Assembly: GCF_052065355.1 (NCBI RefSeq)
Contig: NZ_JBQHUF010000010.1
Span: forward strand, 50,787 to 114,786
Direction: 5' to 3'
Source of the DNA: Flavonifractor sp052065355
GTDB lineage: Bacteria > Bacillota > Clostridia > Oscillospirales > Oscillospiraceae
DNA length: 64,000 nt
Part shown: piece by piece, positions 45,644 through 54,438 of the stretch
Position numbering within the stretch: position 1 is the first letter of the stretch
Layout: every line of letters begins with the position of its first letter
Translations under genes and position numbers: made by a program
The notes under the pieces: model-generated
Databases searched by the model: none
What the model was told of the DNA's origin: nothing
The model's input: the letters and a program-made list of their open reading frames with translations, nothing else

Positions 45644-47647
45644 TGCTCCGGTCAGCGCGGCAAGTCCGGCGTCGGTGAGCCTTATCCCCTGACGGGTTTT
45701 CCCGACGACGATCAGCCCGTCTTCTGAAAGCCGGTGGAGCTCCTTTTTGAGCCGGGCCTCGGTGAGCCCCCGCTCTGCCACCTGAGGCAGGCGCAGCAGG
45801 GAGCCTCGCCCGGCAGTCTTACCGGCTGCGGTCAGCTCGTCGATGCTCCGCAGGAGCAGCAGCTGATCCGCAGAGGCCGGGCAGACAGGTACAGGGCCCT
45901 GTGCCTCCTCGCCGAAAAACGTCTCCATCAGCTCGTCCAAAAGAGGAGCGGAGCGTTCCTCCGGCGTATTCTGCTGTAAAAAAATGGACAAATTGCTGGC
46001 AAAGGCCCGAAGCTCCCGCACATTGCCCGGCCAGGAATAGCGCAGTGCCCACTCCGTCACTCGCTCCGGCAGCTGAGCAGGACCCAGCACAGCCTCCAGA
46101 ATGTCCGGAATATCCCCCCTGCGCTCCCGCAGCGGCGGAAGCGTGAGGGAGAGGATCTTCAAGCGGTAGTAGAGGTCCTCCCGAAACGCGCCTTCCCGCA
46201 CCATTTGCTTCAGGTCCTTGTTGGTTGCACAGATGACCCGCACATCCACCGGGATCACCTGTGTGGAGCCCACCGGCATGATCTCCCGCTCCTCCAGCAC
46301 CCGCAGCAGGCGGCTCTGCACCTGGAGGGAGACATCGCCGATCTCGTCCAGAAAGATGGTGCCCCGGTGGGCGCTCTGGAACAGGCCCTGCTTTCCGCCC
46401 CGCCGGGCGCCGGTAAAGGCTCCCTCCTCGTAGCCGAAGAGCTCGCTTTCAATGAGCGTATCGGGAATGGCGGCACAGTTGACCGCAATAAAAGGACCGC
46501 TTTTCCGATGGGAGGCGTTGTGGATGGACTGGGCAAAGAGCTCCTTGCCCGTACCGCTCTCTCCGTAGATCAGGACTGTTTCGTTGGCCCCCGCGTAATA
46601 CCGGCCCAGCCGGATCGCCTTCTGAATGGCAGGCGAATCCCCCCGAATATCCTGAAAGCTGTATTTTGCCGGATGGGAGCCCGCCTCCCCCAGGGCAGGG
46701 CGGCTGCGGGCGGGGGTAAGGGTGAGGAAGCAATGCTGATGCTGGCGGAAGGTCTCATAGCGGATGCTCAGCACATAGGCCCGCTTGCGGATAAACAGGA
46801 CCTGCTGCTCCACCGGCTCCCTTCGGGCCAGACACGCCTCCAGCTCCGCGGCGCAGGACATGCCGGCGAAGCAGCTGGACAGCGGATGGCCTACAACATC
46901 GGACTTTCCGCCCCGGATCAGCCCCTCTGACCGGCCGCTGAGCTCCAGAATGTTCTGGTTTTCGTCCAGATGAAAAAGCACCGTATCCGAAATGTCCAGC
47001 GCCCGGTCCAGCGCATAGCGCCCCCACGCAGCCTGAGCATAGGAGGTCTGCAAATGATAGAACTCATTGACGTGCTGCTTCATCATGGAGATCTGAATCT
47101 GATCCAGAAACTCCGAGGGCAGATCATAGATCTTGACGATCTCCGTCAGGGTAGAGGGCTGGATGTTCCGGTAGCCCAGGTCAATGTACAGTTTTTTATT
47201 GTCCGGACAGTAGCTGCGGAAGCCGCTGTACACCACAATGTCATAGGGCGTGGTATCCAGATCGCAGCCGGGCCAATAGGGCACGTATTTCAGGTGGTGG
47301 ATACCCAGCAGATACAGGTTCTCCACCAGGTCCTCCGCGATCTTCCGGGGCTTGTTGACCACCAGCACCGACGTGCCGTCCGGGATCTCAAACAGTTTTT
47401 GCAGCCCGCTCTGGTCGATAAAGCGCTTAACAAATATGATCTTGCTGTTGGGAAAATACTTTCCGGCATACGCCAAGGAAGTAATATTGACCAGCACGGC
47501 GGCCGGCTCCTCCGGCAGGGTGTGGACCGTAGCCAGCGTGACAGGCAGAATATCCAGGTAAGAAGAAAAGATCTGGGAGAGGGTCTGACACAAATAGTTT
47601 CGGTCCACGTCGCTTTCGGTAAATACGGCGATGGCGCGTTTTCGCAT
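45641..47647 (-). CDS. sigma54-dependent transcriptional activator (bacterial enhancer-binding protein)
   Basis: A 668-residue activator that uses ATP to open sigma54 promoters. Residues 1-200 form a sensor region I do not recognise (a PrpR_N-like layout is possible); a linker and a PAS-like domain (about 225-325) follow. The AAA+ domain holds Walker A GESGTGKE (362-369), the sigma54-contact loop GAFTGA (409-414) and TIFLDEIGD. The C-terminus (about 600-668) is unusual: instead of a Fis-type helix-turn-helix it ends in a winged-helix-like ARLKKELHRLSEDGLIVVG plus IRLTDAGLAAL. It is divergent from the two-ThDP-enzyme operon, whose promoter is of the sigma54 type, so it is very probably its regulator. 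Confidence 0.93.
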   Translation of the reverse strand: MRKRAIAVFTESDVDRNYLCQTLSQIFSSYLDILPVTLATVHTLPEEPAAVLVNITSLAYAGKYFPNSKIIFVKRFIDQSGLQKLFEIPDGTSVLVVNKPRKIAEDLVENLYLLGIHHLKYVPYWPGCDLDTTPYDIVVYSGFRSYCPDNKKLYIDLGYRNIQPSTLTEIVKIYDLPSEFLDQIQISMMKQHVNEFYHLQTSYAQAAWGRYALDRALDISDTVLFHLDENQNILELSGRSEGLIRGGKSDVVGHPLSSCFAGMSCAAELEACLARREPVEQQVLFIRKRAYVLSIRYETFRQHQHCFLTLTPARSRPALGEAGSHPAKYSFQDIRGDSPAIQKAIRLGRYYAGANETVLIYGESGTGKELFAQSIHNASHRKSGPFIAVNCAAIPDTLIESELFGYEEGAFTGARRGGKQGLFQSAHRGTIFLDEIGDVSLQVQSRLLRVLEEREIMPVGSTQVIPVDVRVICATNKDLKQMVREGAFREDLYYRLKILSLTLPPLRERRGDIPDILEAVLGPAQLPERVTEWALRYSWPGNVRELRAFASNLSIFLQQNTPEERSAPLLDELMETFFGEEAQGPVPVCPASADQLLLLRSIDELTAAGKTAGRGSLLRLPQVAERGLTEARLKKELHRLSEDGLIVVGKTRQGIRLTDAGLAALTGA

Positions 47648-47785
47648 GGGCTGACAGTCTCCTTTCCGGCCGCTCAGACAGGCCCTTCCTCTTCAGGATA
47701 TCAGGTCTTTGGAAAAAGTCAATTGGATCAGGTCCATTTTAATTGTATTCAGGATATCCTAATTTGTGTTTTGCCCCCACCCAGC

Positions 47786-47815
47786 CAGGCGAAAAATTAT
47801 GCAATCAGGCGAAAA
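47786..47815. promoter_or_regulatory. candidate upstream activator sites
   Basis: CAGGCGAAAA occurs at 47786-47795 and 47806-47815, exactly 20 bases (two helical turns) apart, within a larger inverted CCCACCC...GGGTGGG flank. It lies about 60-90 bases upstream of the -24 element, a normal position for an enhancer-binding protein. Confidence 0.55.
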
Positions 47816-47875
47816 TCCGGGTGGGCTTTTGGGCGGATATCACAAATTCGGCGTCCGCCACCGGTCGAAAGCGAG

Positions 47876-47892
47876 TTGGAATCTCCTTTGCA
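47876..47892 (+). promoter_or_regulatory. sigma54 (-24/-12) promoter of the ThDP-enzyme operon
   Basis: TTGGAATCTCCTTTGCA has GG at 47878-47879 and GC at 47890-47891 with the invariant 10-base spacing of sigma54 promoters. The TTGC half is perfect and the TGG-AAT half is near consensus. It lies about 60 bases before the first gene and faces it. Confidence 0.82.
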
Positions 47893-47962
47893 TTAAAATA
47901 GGGCCGTTACTTCACCCGGCTATCAGACAGCAGCCCCATGAACCAAAAAGGAGATGCGCGAT

Positions 47963-49684
47963 ATGAAAGGAACCCCTGTTCAGGGCACAAATGCACAGAT
48001 CGTCGCCCGCTGCCTGAAGCGGCACGGGGTAACGGAGCTGTTTGGGCAGAGCAATCCCACCAAAATCACGCTGGCCTGCATCGAGGCCGGCATCCGGCAG
48101 GTGGGCTACCGGCAGGAAAATTCCGGCGCGTACATGGCGCAGGGCTATGGCATGGCCAGCGGAAAGGTCCCGGTGGTCACCGCCCAGAACGGGCCGGCGG
48201 CCACCCTGCTGGTACCCGGTCTGGCGGAGTGTCTGAAGGCGTCCCATCCTGTGGTGGCCATCGTGCAGCAGATCTCCCGCCACGACTACGAAAAGAACGC
48301 CTTTCAGGAGATGGACCACGAGGCCCTCTTTTCCGGCTGCGCCAAGTGGGTCAAGACCGTGCTGACTGCCGACCGGATCGAGGACTATATCGACATGGCC
48401 TTCACCGCCGCCGCAGGCGGGCGGCCCGGCCCGGCGGTGCTTCTGTTCCCGGTGGACCTGTTCAACGACGACACCGCCTATGCACACACGCTGTACCGCC
48501 AGGAATCCCTGGGCCGGTATCCGCTGGACCGGACGGCGGCAGACCCGGAACAGGTCCGCCGGGCCGCCAGGCTGCTGATGGAGGCCAAAGCCCCGGTGAT
48601 CTACGCCGGCGGCGGCGTGATCTCCTCCGGAGCCCAGGCGGAACTGCGGGAGATTCAGGAGAGCTATCACATTCCCGTGGCCACCACCATGATGGGCAAG
48701 GGCAGCGTGGACGAGACCCACCCTCTCTCCATCGGCGTGAGCGGCTATATCACCGGAAAACGGGGCATGGCAAAGTTCCTCAAGCCCATGCTCTCCGAGG
48801 CCGACGTGGTGCTGCTGGTAGGCAACCGCACCAACCAAAACGGCACGGACAGCTGGACCCTGCTCCCCAAAAACGCCGTCTACATCCACATCGACGTGGA
48901 CTCCATGGAGATCGGGCGCAATTATGAGGCCTCCGTCCGGCTGCTGGGGGACGCCAAGCTAACCCTGGCTGCCCTGAGCCGGGAAATGGCCGCGCTGGAC
49001 CCCACCCTGCGGCGCAGCCGCCGGGCGGAGCTGGAGCAGCAGATCGCCCAGGGCCGGGCCAGGCATCTGGAGGAGATCCGGGACGTCACCGAGGGGAACA
49101 CCCGTGCCCCCGTCATGCCCGAGCGGCTGATGACGGCGCTGGAGCCTTATCTGGAGGACGACCACATTCTGGTGGCCGACGCCAGCTTCTCTTCCATCTG
49201 GATCGCCAATTACATCCGGGCGGAAAAGAAGCGGGAATTCTATCTGCCCCGGGGGCTGGCCGGTCTGGGCTGGGGGCTGCCCATGGCCATGGGCATCAAG
49301 GTGGCCCAGCCGGGCCGGAAGGTGTTCTGCCTGTCGGGAGACGGCGGCTTCGCCCACGTGTGGAGCGAGCTGGAGACCTGCAAGCGGGAGGGCATCGACG
49401 TGGTGTGCGTGGTGCTGAACAATGAGCTGCTGGGCTATCAGTACTACGCGGAGCACGCCAAGTTCGGCGCCAACACCAACGCCTGCTACATCCACCCGGT
49501 GGATTACGCCAAGCTGGCTCAGGCCTGCGGGCTGACCGGGCTGACCCTGCGGGATCCCGCCGAGATCGATACAGTCCTGCAGCAGGCCTTTGCCGCGGAG
49601 GGCACCGTGGTCATCGACATGCACACCGACGACCGCTGCGTACCGCCGGTGTCCCTGCTCCAGACCGCCGCACCGCAAATTTGA
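47963..49684 (+). CDS. thiamine-diphosphate-dependent enzyme, acetolactate-synthase-like (first)
   Basis: A 573-residue ThDP enzyme with the three-domain decarboxylase/carboligase fold. The N-terminal PYR domain has the cofactor-activating Glu at about residue 52 (YRQENSGAYMAQGYG). The central domain begins near 190, and the PP domain has GDGG at 459-462 with LNN about 26 residues later, the full Mg-ThDP motif. It resembles biosynthetic acetolactate synthase, but no ilvN or ilv genes are near and the control is sigma54-type, so a catabolic 2-oxoacid lyase or carboligase is more likely. ATG 47963 lies 9 bases after AAAAGGAG; an ATG at 47954 is too close to it. Confidence 0.92.
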   Translation: MKGTPVQGTNAQIVARCLKRHGVTELFGQSNPTKITLACIEAGIRQVGYRQENSGAYMAQGYGMASGKVPVVTAQNGPAATLLVPGLAECLKASHPVVAIVQQISRHDYEKNAFQEMDHEALFSGCAKWVKTVLTADRIEDYIDMAFTAAAGGRPGPAVLLFPVDLFNDDTAYAHTLYRQESLGRYPLDRTAADPEQVRRAARLLMEAKAPVIYAGGGVISSGAQAELREIQESYHIPVATTMMGKGSVDETHPLSIGVSGYITGKRGMAKFLKPMLSEADVVLLVGNRTNQNGTDSWTLLPKNAVYIHIDVDSMEIGRNYEASVRLLGDAKLTLAALSREMAALDPTLRRSRRAELEQQIAQGRARHLEEIRDVTEGNTRAPVMPERLMTALEPYLEDDHILVADASFSSIWIANYIRAEKKREFYLPRGLAGLGWGLPMAMGIKVAQPGRKVFCLSGDGGFAHVWSELETCKREGIDVVCVVLNNELLGYQYYAEHAKFGANTNACYIHPVDYAKLAQACGLTGLTLRDPAEIDTVLQQAFAAEGTVVIDMHTDDRCVPPVSLLQTAAPQI

Positions 49685-49762
49685 GCGCGGGGGGTTGGGG
49701 GATATGCAGCGCCGCCACATTCAGCCAAACACACCAAAACACACGGAAGAGGAGAGGAGACT

Positions 49763-50512
49763 ATGGACCTAGGAATCCAGGGAAAGCGAGCCCTCGTGAC
49801 CGGGGCCGGACAGGGGATCGGCAAAGCCACCGCCCTGGCCTTGGCACAGGAAGGGGCCGTCGTCTGCGTCTGCGACATCAACGACGCACGCGGCGAGGAG
49901 ACAAAGGAGGAGATCATCCGGCAAGGGGGCTCCGCGCTCTATATCCACGCAGACGTGGGCTCAGAGCAGGAGATCAAGCACTTGTTCCAAACAGCGAAGG
50001 CCCAAATGGGACCTGTGGATATTTTGGTCAATAACGCGGCCATTTCACCCAAAGTACCTTTTGAGGAGATCCCGTTTGAACAGCTGGAGCAGGTCATGCG
50101 GGTAAACCTCATGGGCACGTTCCTCTGCATCCAGGAGGCCGTGGCACAGATGAAGCCCCGGCAGTGGGGCCGCATCATCAGCCTGGCCTCCATGGCCGGC
50201 CGGTTCGGCGCAAACAAGGCAGGTGCCCACTACGCCGCAACAAAGGCGGGCATCATCGGCCTGACCATGACCCTGGCAAAGAAACTGGGTCCGGATCACA
50301 TTACGGTGAATTGTGTGGCGCCGGGCCGGATCAATACAGAGCTCACCAGAGTCCTTCCCGAAGCGGTGCAGAAGGAGATCTGCAGCCAGATCCCCCTGGG
50401 GCGGATCGGAGAGCCCTCGGAGGTCGCTTCCGCCATCGCTTTCCTGGCCTCTCAGCAGGCCAGCTATATTTCCGGAGCCTGTCTGGATGTGCTGGGCGGA
50501 TATATTGCCTGA
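49763..50512 (+). CDS. short-chain dehydrogenase/reductase (SDR)
   Basis: A 249-residue classical SDR. The cofactor loop TGAGQGIG is at 14-21, the NNA motif follows (VNNAAISPK), and the catalytic Ser and Tyr157-x-x-x-Lys161 (YAATK) are intact. Closest in look to 3-oxoacyl-ACP reductase (FabG) types, but the operon context points to oxidation or reduction of a hydroxy or keto compound handled by the ThDP enzymes. Position 2 in the operon, 78 bases after the first ThDP gene; ATG 49763 follows AGGAGAGGAG. Confidence 0.93.
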   Translation: MDLGIQGKRALVTGAGQGIGKATALALAQEGAVVCVCDINDARGEETKEEIIRQGGSALYIHADVGSEQEIKHLFQTAKAQMGPVDILVNNAAISPKVPFEEIPFEQLEQVMRVNLMGTFLCIQEAVAQMKPRQWGRIISLASMAGRFGANKAGAHYAATKAGIIGLTMTLAKKLGPDHITVNCVAPGRINTELTRVLPEAVQKEICSQIPLGRIGEPSEVASAIAFLASQQASYISGACLDVLGGYIA

Positions 50513-50557
50513 GCTGTTTGTCAAACAAAAGTCACAGCAACTTGTTAGGAGGGTACT

Positions 50558-52042
50558 ATGTTAACCATTATTTTAGTCGTCGGATATTTTCTCTTCTGCG
50601 TTGGCATGGCTTTTTTCCTGGACTACCGCACAAAGAAGTGTAAACCCAACGAAACGGCGGTAGATTATTCCACAGGCAAGAACAGCATGGGATTGTTCAT
50701 GGCCTTTTCTCTGATGTGCGGAAACCTAATCAGTTCCAGCTACATCATCGGCAACTCGTCCGCTGTGATCCAGCACGACATCGCCTACCAGTGGACGTTT
50801 TACGGCTATATCATCGGCTGGGCTCTGACCTGCGCCTATATCCCCATCTATCGTTCCATCTGCTACAAATACGGCTGCTCCTCGCTGGGCGAAATATTCG
50901 GAAAGCTCTTCAGCAAGCGGGTCTCCGTCTGCGTTTCCGTTATGATCTTCGTCTCCTTCGCCAGCGCCGTCAGCGCCCAGACCGTCATTGTCTCCAACCT
51001 CCTGCAATCCCTGCTGGGCATCCGCAGCGAGATCACCATGACCGTGACGATCGCCGCCATGATCCTTCTGGCATTGCAGGGCGGCATGAAGGGCCTGGCA
51101 CGCATCAATATGGTCCATGTGATCGTACTCAGCATCTCTGTTGTGGCGATCTTCCTGGCCGTCATGACTTCCGTGGGCTGGGATTTTGGACAAGTATACC
51201 GCGCCCTGGAGCCTCAGGGGACCTTTAAGCTCTTCGGCGGCTCCAGAAGCAACTCCTATATCATCGGCACACTGGCCATCCAGCCGTTTGTCACCGTGGT
51301 AAACGCGCTCTCCATCTCCGCCGCAATCGGGGCAAAGGACGCGAAAACCGCCCAGAAGGCCCAGTCCATCATGCCCATCTTCGCCATTTTCTTCTTCGGT
51401 CTGGTCATCATGGCCGCCTGCTGCGGCAAATTCCTGTGGCCCGACATGGAGGCCAGCACTGCCTGGTACACCATCGCCGGACATTACGGTCCCTTTATGG
51501 CCGCTCTGGCCAGCTGCGGCGTGCTGGCCGCCAGCATGTCCACTGCGCCCACCTACATCATGGTTATGTCCAGCACCGCTATGGAACTCTATACCCCGCT
51601 GTGCAAAGAGCCTCTGAGTGAAAAACGGAAAATGTTCCTCACCAAGCTGCTGATCGTGGTGTTCGGAATCGCGTTCCAGCTGCTGGGCCTGCTCTCCAGC
51701 GACGTGGTGGATATCCTCTCCAACGCCCTGACCGTGCGCGCCGTATGCGGCCTGACCTTCACCCTCTTCCTGCTGTGGAAGCGTCCCAACGAAAAGTCCA
51801 TCTTTTACAGCATGGTCCTGGGCATCATCGTGTGCGTCGTATGGATCGTCTACGGATATATTTTCGGCAGCAGCCCCTTTGGGATCCAGATCACCTATGC
51901 CGGCGGCGTTGTGGCCCTCGCAACTCAGATCATCGTTACCCTGGCCACTACAAAGCAGGGCGAGCGCTCGGACAGCTACCAGCTCTATACCGAGGCCCGC
52001 AAGGAGATGAAGATGGCGATTGCCGAAGGCAAGAAGGTTTAA
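50558..52042 (+). CDS. sodium:solute symporter family transporter
   Basis: A 494-residue membrane protein with about 13 helices of the SSS (solute:sodium symporter) family. The early helices include SLMCGNLISSSYIIGNSS, and FVSFASAVSAQTVIV is a further typical part. Families of this type take up carboxylates, sugars, proline or other small solutes with Na+. Its place between the SDR and second ThDP genes makes it the likely importer of the pathway's substrate; the specificity cannot be read. ATG 50558 follows AGGAGGG. Confidence 0.93.
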   Translation: MLTIILVVGYFLFCVGMAFFLDYRTKKCKPNETAVDYSTGKNSMGLFMAFSLMCGNLISSSYIIGNSSAVIQHDIAYQWTFYGYIIGWALTCAYIPIYRSICYKYGCSSLGEIFGKLFSKRVSVCVSVMIFVSFASAVSAQTVIVSNLLQSLLGIRSEITMTVTIAAMILLALQGGMKGLARINMVHVIVLSISVVAIFLAVMTSVGWDFGQVYRALEPQGTFKLFGGSRSNSYIIGTLAIQPFVTVVNALSISAAIGAKDAKTAQKAQSIMPIFAIFFFGLVIMAACCGKFLWPDMEASTAWYTIAGHYGPFMAALASCGVLAASMSTAPTYIMVMSSTAMELYTPLCKEPLSEKRKMFLTKLLIVVFGIAFQLLGLLSSDVVDILSNALTVRAVCGLTFTLFLLWKRPNEKSIFYSMVLGIIVCVVWIVYGYIFGSSPFGIQITYAGGVVALATQIIVTLATTKQGERSDSYQLYTEARKEMKMAIAEGKKV

Positions 52043-52095
52043 TCTGAAAATTTTGGAGCGCCGCTGAAAACTCAGCGCAGGAAGGAAGGAACAAG

Positions 52096-53823
52096 ATGAA
52101 AAAGCATGGCGGAAATGTAATGGCCGGACTGCTGGCCGACTACGGAGTGACCGCGGTATTCGGCGTACCCGGCGGACAGACGCTGCCGCTCTATTATGGA
52201 ATTCTGGACGAAGCCCCCCGCATCCGGCACATTCTGATGAAGGACGAGATCGACGCCACCTTCGCCGCCGACGCCTACGCCAGAGTGAGCGGCGGCATCG
52301 GAGTATGCGACGCCACCGCCGGTTGCGGAGCCGTCAAATTCATCTCCGGCCTGGCGGAAGCCTACAACACCTCCATCCCGGTCATTGCCATCGGCTCGGA
52401 GATGGAGGGAGACTGGCTGGCCGCCCGCTACCGGGGCACCGGCTCCCAGGTGGTGGACTCCAAGGAGGTGCTCAAGCCGGTCACCAAGTGGCAGGCCTGC
52501 CTGCCCCACGTCAACAAAATGCCCGAGCTGGTACAGACCGCCGCTCAGATGGCCACCAGCGGCCGGCCCGGCCCGGTGTTCATTGAGTGTCCCTGGCGGC
52601 CCTTCCGGGAGGAGTACACCGGCCCGGACTATACCGCCAACAAGAAACTGACCAGTCTGCCCGCCCACCGTCCCACTCCCTCCCGGGACGAGGTGGATGA
52701 GGCCATCCGGCTGCTGGAGAGCGCCCGGCGCCCGGTGATGCTGGTGGGCGGCGGCGCGTGGCGCTCCGGCGCCCGGGAAGAGATCACGGCACTGGCCCAG
52801 CGGCTGGCCATTCCCGTGGCCGCCTCTCTCACCGGCAAGGGCGTGCTGCCGGAAAACCACCCTCTCTCCCTGGGCGTGGTGGGCAGCCTGGGCGGAAACG
52901 ACGTCTCCAAGGCCATGGTGGAGGAGGCAGACGTGATTCTGGCCATCGGCTTCAAATTCAGCCAGAATTCCACCTACGGCTGGTCCATCCCCAGGGCAGG
53001 CCAGAAGGAGATCCGCATCGACATTGACGAGGCGGAGATGAACAAGATGCACACCACCGACATCGGACTGGTGGGCGACGCCAAGGCCACCCTCCAGCTG
53101 CTGCTGGACCGACTGAGCAGCAGCCGGGACGCCGCCCCGGTGGAGCAGGAGATCGCCCAGCGCCGCCAGGCCTGGCAGGAGAAGAATCGCCCGGTGGTGG
53201 AGGCTGAGGACCGCATCACCCCTCAGAAGATCGTCTCCCTGCTCAACGAGCTGTGCGGCGACGACACCATCCTGGCCTGCGACGCCAGCTTTTCCTGCGG
53301 CTGGGCCGGGAGCTTCTTCGACGTATACGGCGACCGCCGGACCATTCTGCCCCGGGGCGCCGGCGGACTGGGCTACGGACTACCCGCCGGTATCGGCGCG
53401 GCGGCGGCGCGGCCTAACTGCAGCGTGGTGGTACTCACCGGCGACGGCGGCCTGAACTACTGCCTGGGTGAGATGGCCGTACTCCACGAGCAGAACATGA
53501 ACGTGAAAGTGGTGGTCATCAACAACAGCATCCTGGGCTGGATCAAGTGGTACCAGGCGGCCATGTGGGACGGGCGCTTCACCGATGTGGACACCGAGAC
53601 CATCGATTACGCCGCCGTGGCCAGAGGCCTGAACTGCACCGGCGTCTCCATCCGTGATCCCAAAACGCTGCGGGAGAAGCTGAAGGCAGCCCTGGAGTTG
53701 GAGGGTCCGGCGGTGATCGACATCACCACAGTGGAGACCGAGGCCTGCAAATTCACCGACGATCCCAAGGCTGTAGCCTACATACAGGAAAGCGCCCGGC
53801 AGAAAATCCAGAAAGAAGCCTGA
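52096..53823 (+). CDS. thiamine-diphosphate-dependent enzyme, acetolactate-synthase-like (second)
   Basis: A 575-residue ThDP enzyme, clearly different from the first one. The activating Glu is at residue 51 (MKDEIDATFAADAYAR). The PP domain has GDGG at 449-452 followed by VVINN, completing the motif. The sequence VFGVPGGQTLPLYYG and ATAGCGAVKFISG is like acetolactate synthase or other 2-oxoacid lyases. Last gene of the sigma54-controlled operon, with GGAAGGAA before its ATG. Two such enzymes in one unit suggest either successive steps or two substrates. No terminator is obvious after it. Confidence 0.92.
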   Translation: MKKHGGNVMAGLLADYGVTAVFGVPGGQTLPLYYGILDEAPRIRHILMKDEIDATFAADAYARVSGGIGVCDATAGCGAVKFISGLAEAYNTSIPVIAIGSEMEGDWLAARYRGTGSQVVDSKEVLKPVTKWQACLPHVNKMPELVQTAAQMATSGRPGPVFIECPWRPFREEYTGPDYTANKKLTSLPAHRPTPSRDEVDEAIRLLESARRPVMLVGGGAWRSGAREEITALAQRLAIPVAASLTGKGVLPENHPLSLGVVGSLGGNDVSKAMVEEADVILAIGFKFSQNSTYGWSIPRAGQKEIRIDIDEAEMNKMHTTDIGLVGDAKATLQLLLDRLSSSRDAAPVEQEIAQRRQAWQEKNRPVVEAEDRITPQKIVSLLNELCGDDTILACDASFSCGWAGSFFDVYGDRRTILPRGAGGLGYGLPAGIGAAAARPNCSVVVLTGDGGLNYCLGEMAVLHEQNMNVKVVVINNSILGWIKWYQAAMWDGRFTDVDTETIDYAAVARGLNCTGVSIRDPKTLREKLKAALELEGPAVIDITTVETEACKFTDDPKAVAYIQESARQKIQKEA

Positions 53824-53890
53824 TTCCCCGACATACACCTCTTTTTCTCGGTAAAGCAAAAAAGCGAAATTATAGCATAAATATCCGCTG

Positions 53891-53919
53891 TTGACAAGCC
53901 CCTCAAAGCGACGTACAAT
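53891..53919 (+). promoter_or_regulatory. promoter of kal
   Basis: TTGACA (53891-53896), 17 bases, TACAAT (53914-53919): the best -35/-10 match in the window. Confidence 0.82.
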
Positions 53920-53983
53920 GGTTGTAGCCTATCTGTTTCCATTTTTGTGCGTATTCACAATAAGAATGAGGAGTGGAATCGAC

Positions 53984-54385
53984 ATGGACGAGAAAAAGTA
54001 TACTTCGATGATCCGCCTGCGTATGTCTGCCAAGGACGCTCACTACGGCGGAAACCTGGTGGACGGCGCTCACATGGTGCACCTGTTCGGTGACGTGGCC
54101 ACCGAGCTGCTGATCCAGTGTGACGGCGACGAGGGTCTGTTCTGCGCGTACAACAACATTGAGTTCAAGGCTCCCGTTTATGCCGGTGATTTCATCGAGG
54201 CGTACGGCGAGATCACCCACATCGGCAACACCTCCCGTAAGATGCGGTTTGAGGCCCGTAAGGTCGCCATTCCCCGCCCCGACATCAGCGACTCCGCCGC
54301 CGATTTCCTGGATGAGCCCATCGTTGTGGCCATCGCCGAAGGCACCTGCGTCACCCCCAAGAAGTGCCAGCGGAAAGAGCACTAA
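53984..54385 (+). CDS. kal: 3-aminobutyryl-CoA ammonia lyase (hotdog fold)
   Basis: In anaerobic lysine fermentation this enzyme removes ammonia from 3-aminobutyryl-CoA to give crotonyl-CoA, which leads to butyrate. The 133-residue hotdog protein carries the family pattern SAKDAHYGGNLVDGAHM, LFGDVATELLI, DGDEGLF and APVYAGDFIEAYGEI. ATG 53984 follows GAGGAG. It has its own strong promoter and terminator. The other lysine-pathway genes (kamA, kamDE, kdd, kce) are not nearby, so they must lie elsewhere or the enzyme serves another route. The family was recognised by memory of its conserved parts. Confidence 0.85.
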   Translation: MDEKKYTSMIRLRMSAKDAHYGGNLVDGAHMVHLFGDVATELLIQCDGDEGLFCAYNNIEFKAPVYAGDFIEAYGEITHIGNTSRKMRFEARKVAIPRPDISDSAADFLDEPIVVAIAEGTCVTPKKCQRKEH

Positions 54386-54400
54386 GTCCATACGGATACA

Positions 54401-54438
54401 AAAAACGCCCCGGAGCAATGCTCCGGGGCATTTTTTAT
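54401..54438. terminator. bidirectional terminator between kal and the MATE gene
   Basis: TGCCCCGGAGC/GCTCCGGGGC-type stem around AAT with A and T runs on either side. Confidence 0.92.

Noticed and set aside
47963..49684. Biosynthetic acetolactate synthase (ilvB)
   Set aside because: No small subunit or other ilv genes adjoin, and the gene sits in a sigma54-type operon with a symporter and an SDR. The fold is the same, so the family call is kept without the symbol.
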